Of a stretch of DNA of 64,000 nucleotides, positions 12,823-23,353 are shown piece by piece (positions within the stretch are counted from its first letter, which is position 1; every line of letters begins with the position of its first letter). Below the pieces are notes generated by a model. The model saw only the letters and a list, made by a program, of their open reading frames with translations. It did no database searches and was not told the origin of the DNA. The position numbers and the translations under genes are program-made. This stretch comes from Huntiella abstrusa (lineage: Eukaryota > Ascomycota > Sordariomycetes > Microascales > Ceratocystidaceae), in the NCBI GenBank assembly GCA_025685495.1, contig JAJNMT010000119.1:1-64000 (forward strand), in the 5' to 3' direction.

Positions 12823-14577
12823 ATGAGCTTTGCTCTTCACTGTGCTCGGCGCTCTGTCGCATCCGCTAGACAGCCGCTTACAAACCCGCTATTCAAACAC
12901 AACAATGCCTATAGACGGCTAAACACATTACAGACCTGCAGAAATCCACGGCCAATTAATACCTGGAAAAGTACAGCACCACATGGTACGCGAACGCAAA
13001 CGCGATACCTACATGCCGGCCTCGGCCTCGGTGCCGCATTCAGTGGCTTCGCCTTGAGTGGCGGAAGCTGTATAAGCGAAACGAAGGAGCGAACGCCGAC
13101 CGAAAAGCTGATGGCTGCTTCATCCGATGAAGAGTTACGGACTCAGTTTCCCACTGAAACTACGGGTTTAAGGAAACTGAGGAATTGTGTACTCTATCTT
13201 TGGGACCAGTGTATATGGGAGCCAATATGCACGTGTTTGCGCTTTGTACAGTTGGTTGGTATCTTTGTACCGGTGGTTATCTGTGTGCCGGCTATTTGGA
13301 TTGGCGGAAGGGTACCGGAGAGAGATAATGAGCGCAGTGGTACATTGTGGTGGTACGGGTTTCTAGTGCAGTCGATGGAATTGGCTGGTCCGACATTTAT
13401 CAAGGTGAGTCGGACAAATCTTACGGACTCGGTTTGCGATTACTAACTCTGTCTGTAGTTGGGACAATGGGCTGCATCTCGGTCGGACATTTTTCCGAAT
13501 CAAATGTGTGACGTCATGTCGAGATTACATTCTAATGCCCCAGCTCACAGCATGACAGAGACAGTGGACATCATCCGTAGTGCCTTCCACGGTCTCCCAT
13601 TCGACGAAATCTTTGAAGAGTTTGACGCTCAACCACTTGGAGTCGGTGCAATCGCCCAGGTATACAAGGCAAAGCTGAAGGCCGGTCTGACAGTACCAGA
13701 TACAGAGGGCCCGGCCAGTGCGTTCCAATTGCTCCGACAGACGGTACTGAGAAATCTAGACACGGTACTCAAGAGCTCGCCCAACCCATCATCCTCTTCA
13801 TACGTGGCAGTGAAAGTTGTACATCCTGGAATAGACCGCACAATTCGTCGTGATCTTCGGATCATGCGGTTCTTCGCAAGGATTCTCAATGCCATTCCTA
13901 CTATAGAGTGGCTGTCACTACCCGACGAGGTTGAGCAGTTTGGAGAAATGATGCACTTGCAATTGGACCTACGCATCGAGGCGACAAACTTGGCCCGTTT
14001 CAGACACAATTTCAAGGATCGTACTACAGTGGCGTTTCCGAATGCCTACCCAGACTTCACCACGAAGCAAATGTTAATTGAGGAGTTTGCCCAAGGCATT
14101 CCATTGGCTGCATTTTTGGAGTTGGGAGGTGGAGCCTTCCAGGCTGACATTGCAAATGAGGGCCTTGATGCATTCTTACGCATGCTGCTGCTTGACAATT
14201 TTGTGCATGCTGACTTGCATCCCGGAAACATTATGGTCCGATTCTACCCCGCCCATTCGCCAGACCTGCGTCTATCACAATGGCAGAAATCGGATTCAGC
14301 AGTTGAAGAGAAGCCCGACCTGCAAGTGGAGCATATTTTGAGCCGCCTGCGACCGTTTTATGCGGCTAAGGATCGACAAGGGTGGACTGCCGAGTTAGAC
14401 AAGCTCGAGAAGGAGGGATACCATGCACAGCTTATTTTCATTGACACGGGTCTTGTGACGGAACTGAACACTATCAATCGTACCAACTTTATCGATCTCT
14501 TTCGGTCAATTGCCGAGTTTGATGGGTACAAATCGGGCGAGCTTATGTGTGAACGGTGTCGTCAGCCTGACGCGGTA
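12823..14577 (+). CDS. ABC1/ADCK-type mitochondrial kinase-like protein, 3'-truncated by palindrome centre (left arm)
   Basis: Exon 1 is 12823-13404 and exon 2 starts at 13459 after a 54-bp intron with a perfect TACTAAC branch site at 13441-13447. 567 codons are present before the palindrome centre interrupts the frame; reading on gives only junction-derived residues and a stop inside the opposite arm. Sequence, domains and motifs are the same as the right-arm copy at 14604-16358. Confidence 0.88.
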
Positions 14578-14603
14578 ATTGGAAGGAATTTTTTGCACTT
14601 AAA
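14578..14603. other. Palindrome centre (26-bp spacer)
   Basis: The arms stop matching after the shared heptamer CGCGGTA/TACCGCG. The 26 bases between are AT-rich, include a run of six T, and are not themselves palindromic. The centre lies inside the coding sequence of the ABC1-type kinase, so both kinase copies end here. I see no match to the common SMRTbell adapter or Oxford Nanopore adapter sequences as I know them. Confidence 0.9.
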
Positions 14604-16358
14604 TACCGCGTCAGGCTGACGACACCGTTCACACATAAGCTCGCCCGATTTGTACCCATCAAACTCGGCAATTGACCGAAAGAGATCGATAAAGTTGGTA
14701 CGATTGATAGTGTTCAGTTCCGTCACAAGACCCGTGTCAATGAAAATAAGCTGTGCATGGTATCCCTCCTTCTCGAGCTTGTCTAACTCGGCAGTCCACC
14801 CTTGTCGATCCTTAGCCGCATAAAACGGTCGCAGGCGGCTCAAAATATGCTCCACTTGCAGGTCGGGCTTCTCTTCAACTGCTGAATCCGATTTCTGCCA
14901 TTGTGATAGACGCAGGTCTGGCGAATGGGCGGGGTAGAATCGGACCATAATGTTTCCGGGATGCAAGTCAGCATGCACAAAATTGTCAAGCAGCAGCATG
15001 CGTAAGAATGCATCAAGGCCCTCATTTGCAATGTCAGCCTGGAAGGCTCCACCTCCCAACTCCAAAAATGCAGCCAATGGAATGCCTTGGGCAAACTCCT
15101 CAATTAACATTTGCTTCGTGGTGAAGTCTGGGTAGGCATTCGGAAACGCCACTGTAGTACGATCCTTGAAATTGTGTCTGAAACGGGCCAAGTTTGTCGC
15201 CTCGATGCGTAGGTCCAATTGCAAGTGCATCATTTCTCCAAACTGCTCAACCTCGTCGGGTAGTGACAGCCACTCTATAGTAGGAATGGCATTGAGAATC
15301 CTTGCGAAGAACCGCATGATCCGAAGATCACGACGAATTGTGCGGTCTATTCCAGGATGTACAACTTTCACTGCCACGTATGAAGAGGATGATGGGTTGG
15401 GCGAGCTCTTGAGTACCGTGTCTAGATTTCTCAGTACCGTCTGTCGGAGCAATTGGAACGCACTGGCCGGGCCCTCTGTATCTGGTACTGTCAGACCGGC
15501 CTTCAGCTTTGCCTTGTATACCTGGGCGATTGCACCGACTCCAAGTGGTTGAGCGTCAAACTCTTCAAAGATTTCGTCGAATGGGAGACCGTGGAAGGCA
15601 CTACGGATGATGTCCACTGTCTCTGTCATGCTGTGAGCTGGGGCATTAGAATGTAATCTCGACATGACGTCACACATTTGATTCGGAAAAATGTCCGACC
15701 GAGATGCAGCCCATTGTCCCAACTACAGACAGAGTTAGTAATCGCAAACCGAGTCCGTAAGATTTGTCCGACTCACCTTGATAAATGTCGGACCAGCCAA
15801 TTCCATCGACTGCACTAGAAACCCGTACCACCACAATGTACCACTGCGCTCATTATCTCTCTCCGGTACCCTTCCGCCAATCCAAATAGCCGGCACACAG
15901 ATAACCACCGGTACAAAGATACCAACCAACTGTACAAAGCGCAAACACGTGCATATTGGCTCCCATATACACTGGTCCCAAAGATAGAGTACACAATTCC
16001 TCAGTTTCCTTAAACCCGTAGTTTCAGTGGGAAACTGAGTCCGTAACTCTTCATCGGATGAAGCAGCCATCAGCTTTTCGGTCGGCGTTCGCTCCTTCGT
16101 TTCGCTTATACAGCTTCCGCCACTCAAGGCGAAGCCACTGAATGCGGCACCGAGGCCGAGGCCGGCATGTAGGTATCGCGTTTGCGTTCGCGTACCATGT
16201 GGTGCTGTACTTTTCCAGGTATTAATTGGCCGTGGATTTCTGCAGGTCTGTAATGTGTTTAGCCGTCTATAGGCATTGTTGTGTTTGAATAGCGGGTTTG
16301 TAAGCGGCTGTCTAGCGGATGCGACAGAGCGCCGAGCACAGTGAAGAGCAAAGCTCAT
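14604..16358 (-). CDS. ABC1/ADCK-type mitochondrial kinase-like protein, 3'-truncated by palindrome centre (right arm)
   Basis: Member of the UbiB/ABC1/ADCK atypical kinase family, which supports coenzyme Q and lipid homeostasis in mitochondria; the family is known, the exact role here is inferred. Exons 16358-15777 and 15722-14604. The N-terminus is Arg-rich and lacks acidic residues, as in mitochondrial presequences. A hydrophobic segment (about residues 142-160) precedes the KxGQ motif FIKLGQWAASRSDIFP, created by splicing at residues 192-194. Then come the Ala/Gly-rich loop GVGAIAQVYKA, the VAVKVVHPGI lysine, an ExD-like QLDLRIEATNL, the catalytic loop HADLHPGN (about residue 445) and IDTGL in place of DFG. 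This resembles the ADCK2/yeast YPL109C branch, whose members are longer (over 600 residues), so the true C-terminus is missing. Confidence 0.9.
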
Positions 16359-17099
16359 GATGGTCGGAGATACGAAGCCGATACACCCGGTTTCATGGCA
16401 AAACGAGAAAAAAAAAGTGAATAGAGATTGTGAAGTTTATTGACGTAAAAATGGAAAGCGGTAAATGTTAAACAGAGATCTTATTTACAGGAAACCAAGG
16501 AGCGGAATCTAAATTCACTCGGTATCCATGCCAGCTGAGAGCACAGCAAATAACACTCATTCCAGATTCAAGGCAACTACTTTGGCCCCAGGAGTCAATG
16601 CTGTAGCGGCCAACGGTGCAGCAAAGATTTACAACTATCGATAAACTGTAACGGGTTCTCCCTCTATGCGGTCAAGAAAGCTATCGGTGCATTCAAGGGG
16701 TATTTCCAATCCCGCAGATTTTCTGCATTCGGAATGCACTCTTGTCGCATCTTCACATGCTAACAAACGGAACAATAAATTCCAATGACGTAGGTCACCT
16801 TTTCGGCAGAATCCCGGACATTCGTATTCTCAACCCTATCGGTACTAACCCTGGACACTTGTGAAAAACTAGCCCATATTTTCGGTCCAACTTCGCGATA
16901 TCAAACTTAGAGTGAATTACAGCCAATAAGAGTCTCTGTAAATCACCAGACGTCATCATCACGGGCCATATCCTGGACTTAGATATTCTAGAACCTTGTT
17001 CAATTCTTTGTTCTTAAAGTATCGAGTCTTGTCATCCCTCCTCTTCGTCGCATTTCTTATTATTACTGTTTATACATACATTTTAATACATACTCAAAA
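16359..17099. other. Bidirectional promoter region, right arm
   Basis: 741 bp between the divergent starts of the ABC1-type kinase (minus) and heme lyase (plus), exact mirror of 12082-12822. Both products are mitochondrial, so shared control is possible, but I see no specific operator. Confidence 0.55.
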
Positions 17100-18271
17100 A
17101 TGGGTTGGTTCTGGGCTGATAGCGCAACTTCCACGGCCGTCAGGCCGTCCGCCTGCCCGGTGAAGCACGATGCCGCTGCTCCCGCCGCCGCCGCCGCCAC
17201 TGACGATTCGACATGCCCCGTCAAACACACCATGCCTGCGGGCACCAAGCCTCCTGTGGGTTTCCTCGGACGTCACCAAAACATTATGTAATTCGACTAA
17301 CCGTCCCATCTTCACTAGCCTGCCTGCCCCATGAACAACAAAACTATTGACATTCTAGCTGGCAAGCCCACCATCGCCAATGCCTCTGCCCCCATTGCGC
17401 CCGCCACTCCCGCTCCGGAACCCGTGGCCGCTGATGCCCCCGCCAGATCGTCCTCCGGTGGCTTCCTCTCTCAAATCAACCCTCTCAACTACATGTTCTC
17501 TGAAATTTCGCAAGAGCGCGCCCCCAACCAGACCATTGCTCTGCCCACTGAGCGCGAGGAGTCCACCATTCCGCGCAACGAGTCTGGTGAGCTCTGGGAG
17601 TACCCCTCCCCTCAGCAGATGTACAACGCCCTCCTGCGCAAGGGTTACAAGGACACCGATGCCACTGCTATCGAGCAGATGGTTGCGGTGCACAACTTCT
17701 TGAACGAGGGTGCTTGGGATGAGATTCTGGGGTGGGAGGCTCGCTTTGCTGGTGGTTTACTCCAGGGTTGGAAGATTTGCCGGAGGGGCGAAGAGAGAGC
17801 GGCCGAGTGTGCCGCTGAGCTTGAGGGTGTCAAGATGAGCACACCAACACTTGTTCGCTTCCAGGGCCGGCCGGGTGAGAGAACACCCAAGGCCACTATC
17901 ATGGGCTGGCTCGGAAAACTCTTCCCAGAGACTTTCGGGTAAGTTATACAAGCAAAGTATACCCAAATGAACAGCTAACTAACAGAATCTCACAGTACTG
18001 AGCCACCCTTTGATCGTCACGACTGGTATGTCACCCGTACCGTCGACGGCGAGGAGAAGCAGATTCGCTACATTATCGATTATTACTCTGGCGCTCCCGA
18101 GCCTACCGGTGAGCCCGTGTTCTTCCTGGATGTGCGGCCGGAGTTCTCCCCTCTCGGTGCTGCTGAGCGGTTGATTCGCTGGGAACGGACTCTTGGTGGA
18201 AGATGTCTGGTGGTGAGACACGGTTGCAGAAGCAGATCCTCGCTGCCAGAGAGCTTGCGGCGAGCAGTTAA
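17100..18271 (+). CDS. cyc3: Cytochrome c heme lyase, right-arm copy with 1-base frameshift in exon 3
   Basis: Exons 17100-17255, 17319-17938 and 17996-18271 mirror the intact left-arm gene. Exon 3 carries GGG at 18181-18183 where the left arm has GGGG. The frame therefore changes after the ERLIRW stretch, and the conserved Trp-rich C-terminus is replaced by an unrelated reading that runs past the normal stop at 18269-18271. The normal protein has 350 residues. Because the two arms are otherwise identical here, the loss of one G from a run is most simply a consensus error. See the 10909-12081 entry for domains. Confidence 0.88.
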
Positions 18272-18452
18272 GGATGGGCTTTTAGAAAGTCACAGGAGAA
18301 GTTTTTGTAAGATATGTAAACGTATATTGGGGTCTGGAGTTTTTCACTTTTGTTTTGGTTCATGATTTAGCGTTGATTGGTTTAGATTATGTTTCTCGGG
18401 GGTCTGTTTGTACTATAATACTACGCTCGCTGCTCTCTAATTATCCCGTCTT

Positions 18453-19072
18453 CTATGAAAGCTTCTTGGACAGAGCAGTAACCTGGTCCTTGAGAGCCTG
18501 AGATTCCTTGGGACTGTTCTTAAGAACCTTCTGCAACAAGTGATCAACCTGCGAACCGGCCGCTTTAGGGGGGTTACCCTGAGCGGTCTGAATTCGCGAA
18601 ACCTGGAAGCTCAGGAAGAACTTGGGCACCTTAATAGCCAAGCTACCATCAGTGCTACGCAGACCGGCCTCGGTGGCAACGTAGACATCCAGCTGATCCT
18701 GGAAAGTCTGAAGGTCGGCCGAGGCCAGATCGTCGGGGGTGGCGAAGGTGTCAAGGGCGAACTGGAGGGCGGTACTCTTGGACTTGGAGAAGTCGATGTC
18801 GGAGAACTTGACGGCGCCGGAGATGGCGTCGGGAACGCTGCCGATGGTGGTGGTGCTGGTGTCGCAGGTTACGGAGTTGGCGAGGGCGTCGGCGGCGGTT
18901 TGTACCTCGGCGGGGAGGGTGGTGCTGCCGACGACAGTGCAGAGGGTGGCACGGCGGTCGAGAGTGGGGGCTTAGTATGGTGTTAGTGAGGTACTTGATG
19001 GATAGATTTTTTGGGAAACTTACCGGCCGTGACGGCGAGGGCGGAGATGAGAAGAGTAGTGAGAGAGTACAT
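18453..19072 (-). CDS. Small secreted protein of unknown function, right-arm copy
   Basis: Exons 19072-19024 and 18970-18453 give 188 residues. Residues 1-16 form a signal peptide (MYSLTTLLISALAVTA), and a dibasic DRR site follows near residue 22, suitable for Kex2-type processing. The mature part is Ala/Thr/Asp-rich with only two cysteines (near residues 26 and 50), which could form one disulfide, and ends in a Lys-rich amphipathic helix. The intron is 53 bp with an unusual AAG acceptor. A TATAAAA box sits about 205 bp upstream. The overall size and helical look recall fungal cell-surface or hydrophobic-surface-binding proteins, but I cannot assign a family. Confidence 0.78.
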
Positions 19073-20011
19073 CGTGACGAATAAAGAAGGACTTTAAGAA
19101 GTTTTGAAAGAATGTACGAAGCGAATGAGTCAACCAGGACAATGAATTAAATGCAAGTAATGAAAAAAGAACAGGAACTTCCAGAAGTAACTGATACCAA
19201 GAACGAGATGATCGAGATGCGAGAACGGTGAGGCACAATGAACATGTCCGGGCGAACTACTACGGATTCAACCTCCCTTTTATATGCAACCGCCACATAG
19301 ACCTTCTACGCCATGAACCACCTCCTCATTTTATTCGACAGAGCGCACCTGAGTAAACGATCGGGATCGTCACCGGGGGTTCAGCCAAACTCAGCTAATA
19401 GCGAAACTTGTGCCGTTTTATCTAGTGTCCGGGCGGGAAAAAGGTCGTTTAAAGTTGTAACCGGGTTTGAGAGTTTGTATGCACGGATACGTTTATTTAG
19501 AATAGAGTTGGAGTACGGATTGTTTAAAGTTCTTTATGCGGTTTTGCATGTTTATTCGTTGTATTTTGTTGATCTTGGCGATTGTCTAGTCATGCACTTT
19601 GTGGAATATCTTGTATCATCTACAAATAGATGTACACACACATGTTCACAAATGTATATCGTCCCTGATCGGATTATCACCCGTATGGTCGGATCTACCC
19701 ATGATCGGGTCGTAACCCTACCGTTTGTTCTAGCTGAGGGTTATCTTACGGAGATGATGTGAAACCCGACTAGCTTTGAGTAACGACAACCGATTCTCAC
19801 GCCATTGTAGAAGCTTATACCTCTTGTAACTGCCGATTACCCGAGTGTAATCTTGGCTGAAGATGTTACGGATTCTTATAAGTTTGTCTTATGAGTAAGG
19901 CAGTAGCACATCGGGCAAGTATGTATCAAATATGGAATGAAAAAAAAACCACTTCCCTCCTCTTCCAACGATCCGCATCATCACCAATTAGAGCCTCACC
20001 TTACATCAATT
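19073..20011. other. Promoter region of the secreted-protein gene (right arm)
   Basis: 939 bp holding the TATA box above and the 5' flank of the tRNA. A plus-strand frame of 149 codons at 19313-19762 has no homology I recognise and differs from the mirror frame through a one-base indel, so I do not call it a gene. Confidence 0.5.
19278..19284 (-). promoter_or_regulatory. TATA box of the secreted-protein gene
   Basis: TATAAAA on the minus strand about 205 bp before the ATG at 19072. The mirror copy is at 9897-9903. Confidence 0.5.
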
Positions 20012-20097
20012 GGGGACATGGTCTAGTGGTATGACGGATCCTTAGCATCTTCCAAGATACTTGGATCAGGTCCGGGGTTCGATTCCCCGTGTCTCCA
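20012..20097 (+). tRNA. tRNA-Ala(AGC) with 14-nt intron
   Basis: 86 nt fold as a tRNA. The acceptor stem GGGGACA pairs with TGTCTCC and includes the G3:U70 wobble that marks alanine tRNAs. The D arm is GTC..GAC around AGTGGTA (A-box region), the anticodon stem is GATCC/GGATC, and the T arm is CGGGG-TTCGATT-CCCCG (B box). The loop begins TTAGCA, giving anticodon AGC, and the extra 14 nt sit after position 37, the standard place for a nuclear tRNA intron. Discriminator A73 is at 20097; no CCA is encoded. T runs at 20103-20106 and 20118-20122 can terminate Pol III. Confidence 0.88.
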
Positions 20098-21573
20098 GCT
20101 TCTTTTACTTTTGCATCTTTTTACAAGTCATGAATAGAGAAGACAGGATTCATAGTGACATCATAACTTCGTTGGCATCGCGTAAAGACCGGACAAAGAA
20201 GTAATACCCTTATGAAGCCTCTACCTTTTTCTCGCTTGGCTGACAACTAGCTCATCCTGCAGGCCGCTGCATGTGTTGATTTTCTTGAGGCCTTCCCCGC
20301 AGTTGGGCTGCAATCGACAGGATGGTGGTAGCAGGAACAGGCGAATGTGAAAACTTAAAAGAGGAGAGAAAGGATAGTACAAATAGAGCAAAAGAGGGGA
20401 TAAGACAAGATATCTCGCTCGTCCCAAACGAAATGGCTGATATGCCTACTTGAGGTCGTCTTGGGTGTGGATTCTTACTTGTGTTACACGTGAGAATGCT
20501 GCAAGGGAAGTGCTTACCGTTGTTCATGTATAACTGTATCTTTTCGACACAGAATTCCAAGTCCAACCTAACGGGGTCTTCTCACCGCTGTTACATGGAG
20601 ACTACATGTGTATATGCACATGTACAACCATGGACCAAACGGCTATAGCAAATGCACTTTTTTTTTCCGCCACCAGAAGCAGGAGGTTATTCCCTGTATG
20701 TAAGCTTCCTTTGCATCCTCCCATTCACAGACATGGCTATTCTCGTGAGGAGAAAAGTGAACAATGCACCACCAACAACGAGAGAAATCGGTCTTGAAGG
20801 CTTATGGTTGGTCAATTGGGAGCCAACACATAACCATCTGTGCTCGATATATACCGTGGGTATGTAGATATGTGAACTTGGTACGACAAGAAACTTCACA
20901 AGCTTTGTGGTGATTTCCCCAATATAGCTATACATACAACCAGGAACTCCCTTTTCCCGTCATACAAGGGCGCAATATTTGCAGATTGACCCCTCAATAT
21001 GTCGCCAATCCCGCCAAACCTAGCACTCCCCGCACAAAAAGAAGGAAAAAAAAAAGTCAATGTCGTCCTTCCATACCATATCAGGGCTTCCTTCTCTCCT
21101 TAGACAATGTGATAAGTCACGGGTACATTTACCGTCGTACGCTATCCACGTCAAGGCAAATCCGCCGCCAGCTCGTTTCCAACAAAAGCCATGCTGCAAA
21201 CCCCGGAAGCTGCGGGCTTGCTGTGGACATGGGACAATGTTGTACCATGTACACCTACTAGTGTACATACACAATTTTTGCGGCATGATTTTCCCTTCCT
21301 GAATCCTTGAATGGGCTTGTTTCGTTTCCTTGTTCTTGGGTTGGCTTTCTTATATAATGGCCGGGACGGAACCTCATCTGGATGAACTGCCATTTCGTAG
21401 ATGTTTTAGACTTTCAATCTGTTAGTTCACCATTCTTGGTGCTATTCGTTCATATTCTCCACTTGACTAATTCCATCCCGTCTTGAAACTGGATTACCCC
21501 TCGTCTTTAATCAACTATTTGCTCTCGTCAGTCACCTCAACAGTTCCCAATCAAAACCTCACAAATTGCAACC
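20098..21573. other. Intergenic, no supported gene (right arm)
   Basis: About 1.5 kb between the tRNA and the small membrane-protein gene. It contains the TATATAA box at 21352-21358 followed by a C/T-rich leader that ends CACAAATTGCAACC before the ATG. Several GTACA/TGTAC words are present. Short frames on both strands are mutually overlapping and unconvincing. Confidence 0.5.
21352..21358 (+). promoter_or_regulatory. TATA box of the small membrane-protein gene
   Basis: TATATAA 216 bp before the ATG at 21574, followed by a pyrimidine-rich leader; typical of well-expressed fungal genes. Confidence 0.45.
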
Positions 21574-21846
21574 ATGGACGTCTCCAGACTTGATTCTCTT
21601 CTCATGGAGACCTTCCACCTTACTACATTCCCAATCGATTCATTCAAATTCGACTATAACTCCCTCTTGAACTCGTCCATGTTCGACACCGAAGATAAGA
21701 TCCTCAACAGTCTTTGGATGTTCCTCCTCGGTCTCGAAACTCTCATGGTCTTGGGCGTCGCCGTGTGGAGTCTCGTTAAGCGCTTCATCTCCCGGCCGCC
21801 CGTTGTTCACCACTACTCCCGACACACCATCATCTACAAATACTAA
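21574..21846 (+). CDS. Small single-pass membrane protein, hypothetical
   Basis: A 90-codon single exon. Residues 1-42 are polar with a Phe/Asp/Ser-rich stretch, about residues 46-68 are a hydrophobic helix (LWMFLLGLETLMVLGVAVWSLV), and the tail is basic and aromatic (KRFISRPP...HHYSRH...YKY). The positive tail suggests N-out/C-cytosolic orientation. The ATG has a good context (CAACCATGG) and sits behind a TATA box and pyrimidine-rich leader, and codons favour C in the third position, which supports a real gene. I recognise no family. Confidence 0.6.
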   Translation: MDVSRLDSLLMETFHLTTFPIDSFKFDYNSLLNSSMFDTEDKILNSLWMFLLGLETLMVLGVAVWSLVKRFISRPPVVHHYSRHTIIYKY

Positions 21847-23353
21847 GAGACAATGTAGTCTCTCTCTCTGATCCGCTTTTTCACGATTTCTCACGCCGCT
21901 TTATGATTATCACGAATTTCGTTTTTCTTTCCCCTTTGTTTTATTTGTGTTTTTGACTTCTTTTTCTTGCGTTTTTTCCTTCTATCTTTGTTTCTTTCTT
22001 TAATCACCGCTCTAGCGATCCCCCGCACGCGCCTTGACAAATTCATTCCCGCAGATGCATGATTCTCAACATGCACTTCAACCTCCTCTGATTTCTTTTT
22101 TTCCATGCTTTACAAGCCTCACTTTTCTCTGCTACTGCTACTGCTTCTGCATCCCTGATTACAGTGGAAAGTAAAGGACTATCGTGGCTGCAGATATCAA
22201 GTTTCACACTGACAAGGTGGGCTTGGAATGGAAGGGTTGTTTACAGGCTTCTCCTTGTGTTTGCTTGTTCTATTTCTTTTCTCGCATCAATTCTTTTCTT
22301 GCCATTATTCTGGTTATCACCAAGTTGATATTCTTCTATAGATGAACATCATTAAAAGTTAATTTTCTAATCACCCCACAAAGAACCGACATGACGTTAA
22401 CTTTCCTGTGTCCAAGTCGTAGTGAACCATGTTTCTACCACACTAAATCCCGTATCAAGGTCAGGACTTAAATTTGACATTTGGGTTGGGTAACTTGATT
22501 GTCGCCTAGATCTAATGACCCTGTACCCGTGAACCCTATTGTCCGCATGTACAACATGGTTCCCGTCATACGGTGAATTCCCCTGATCAGTTATTTGTTG
22601 TATCTGTTCTAATACTTGAAACCAGTCGTCGTTCATGATTATAGCGTGATCCATCCGATCATGTTCCTGATCTTGTCTTTTCCTGATAAAGTTGTTACGG
22701 GTTTTGTTCCGTCCATGACATCACCGCCCCATGGCCGCCACCAAAGACCACTCTTTCATTCGCCACACTGAGCCACACAGACGGGATCGCAAGAGTCCCC
22801 ACTCGTTACAAGCGACACCCCAAGAACCACCCAGAATAATCATAAACTATACCCAATTGTCTCAAGGGAACCTCAGCTCACCTGGCTGCCTGTGATCCAT
22901 AACCCGTTCGTTATTCCCACCTACCCAGCTCAACCAGCCCCGCCCGCCCACAGCCCATCGGAACGCGCGTTACTCCTGCTCTGAAAAATGCCCTAGAGGC
23001 CGCCAGGTACCCGCTGCTGCAAGAAACCTATTCTCCAGGCGCCCGCTGTAACTGCTCCCCGCAATGGCTGTTAATGCTAAGCTTGGAAAGTGGGGTGCAA
23101 CTAGGCTCCTGAATTGCTACTAGTGCTTTCCGCTTTGGGACTTTCAGTTACAGGCGCCTGTTACGTCACTTGAGAGGGGCAGACGACGCGGGATGTGTAT
23201 AAATCAAAGGGACAGCTGCTTTTGGATGGTGGGGTTACGTCGGTTATTCCCATACTTGTTGTCTATATATCTCGTGCCGACATCCGATTTTAGTTTCTTA
23301 TTTTCTTGCCTTCTTGCCACTAGCTTTTAAACACACCTAACAAAACCGCAATC
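21847..23353. other. Intergenic, no supported gene (right arm)
   Basis: 1.5 kb. A long pyrimidine-rich tract (21917-21990) lies just downstream of the small membrane protein. The Vip1-like gene's TATA element is at 23262-23272. No convincing coding sequence. Confidence 0.5.
23262..23272 (+). promoter_or_regulatory. TATA box of the Vip1-like gene
   Basis: TCTATATATCT, about 85-90 bp before the ATG at 23354. Confidence 0.5.

Larger units (their letters stand above)
1..14577 (+). repeat. Left arm of 14.6-kb inverted repeat
   Basis: This arm is the reverse complement of 14604-29181. Paired coordinates add up to 29181 near the centre and shift between 29180 and 29182 further out because of single-base indels. 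Indels seen: one A missing after 100, a C missing near 1008 with an extra T at 1014-1016, a G missing at 1060/1061, an extra T at 9528-9531, and an A run of five (10169-10173) against six in the other arm; the other arm lacks one G at 18181. No substitution was found in the translated regions compared. The arm may continue to the left of the window. Confidence 0.97.

Noticed and set aside
19313..19762. 149-codon open frame (shorter mirror frame at 9512-9868)
   Set aside because: No domain, poor codon use, lies in the promoter region of the secreted-protein gene, and its length changes between arms through a one-base indel.
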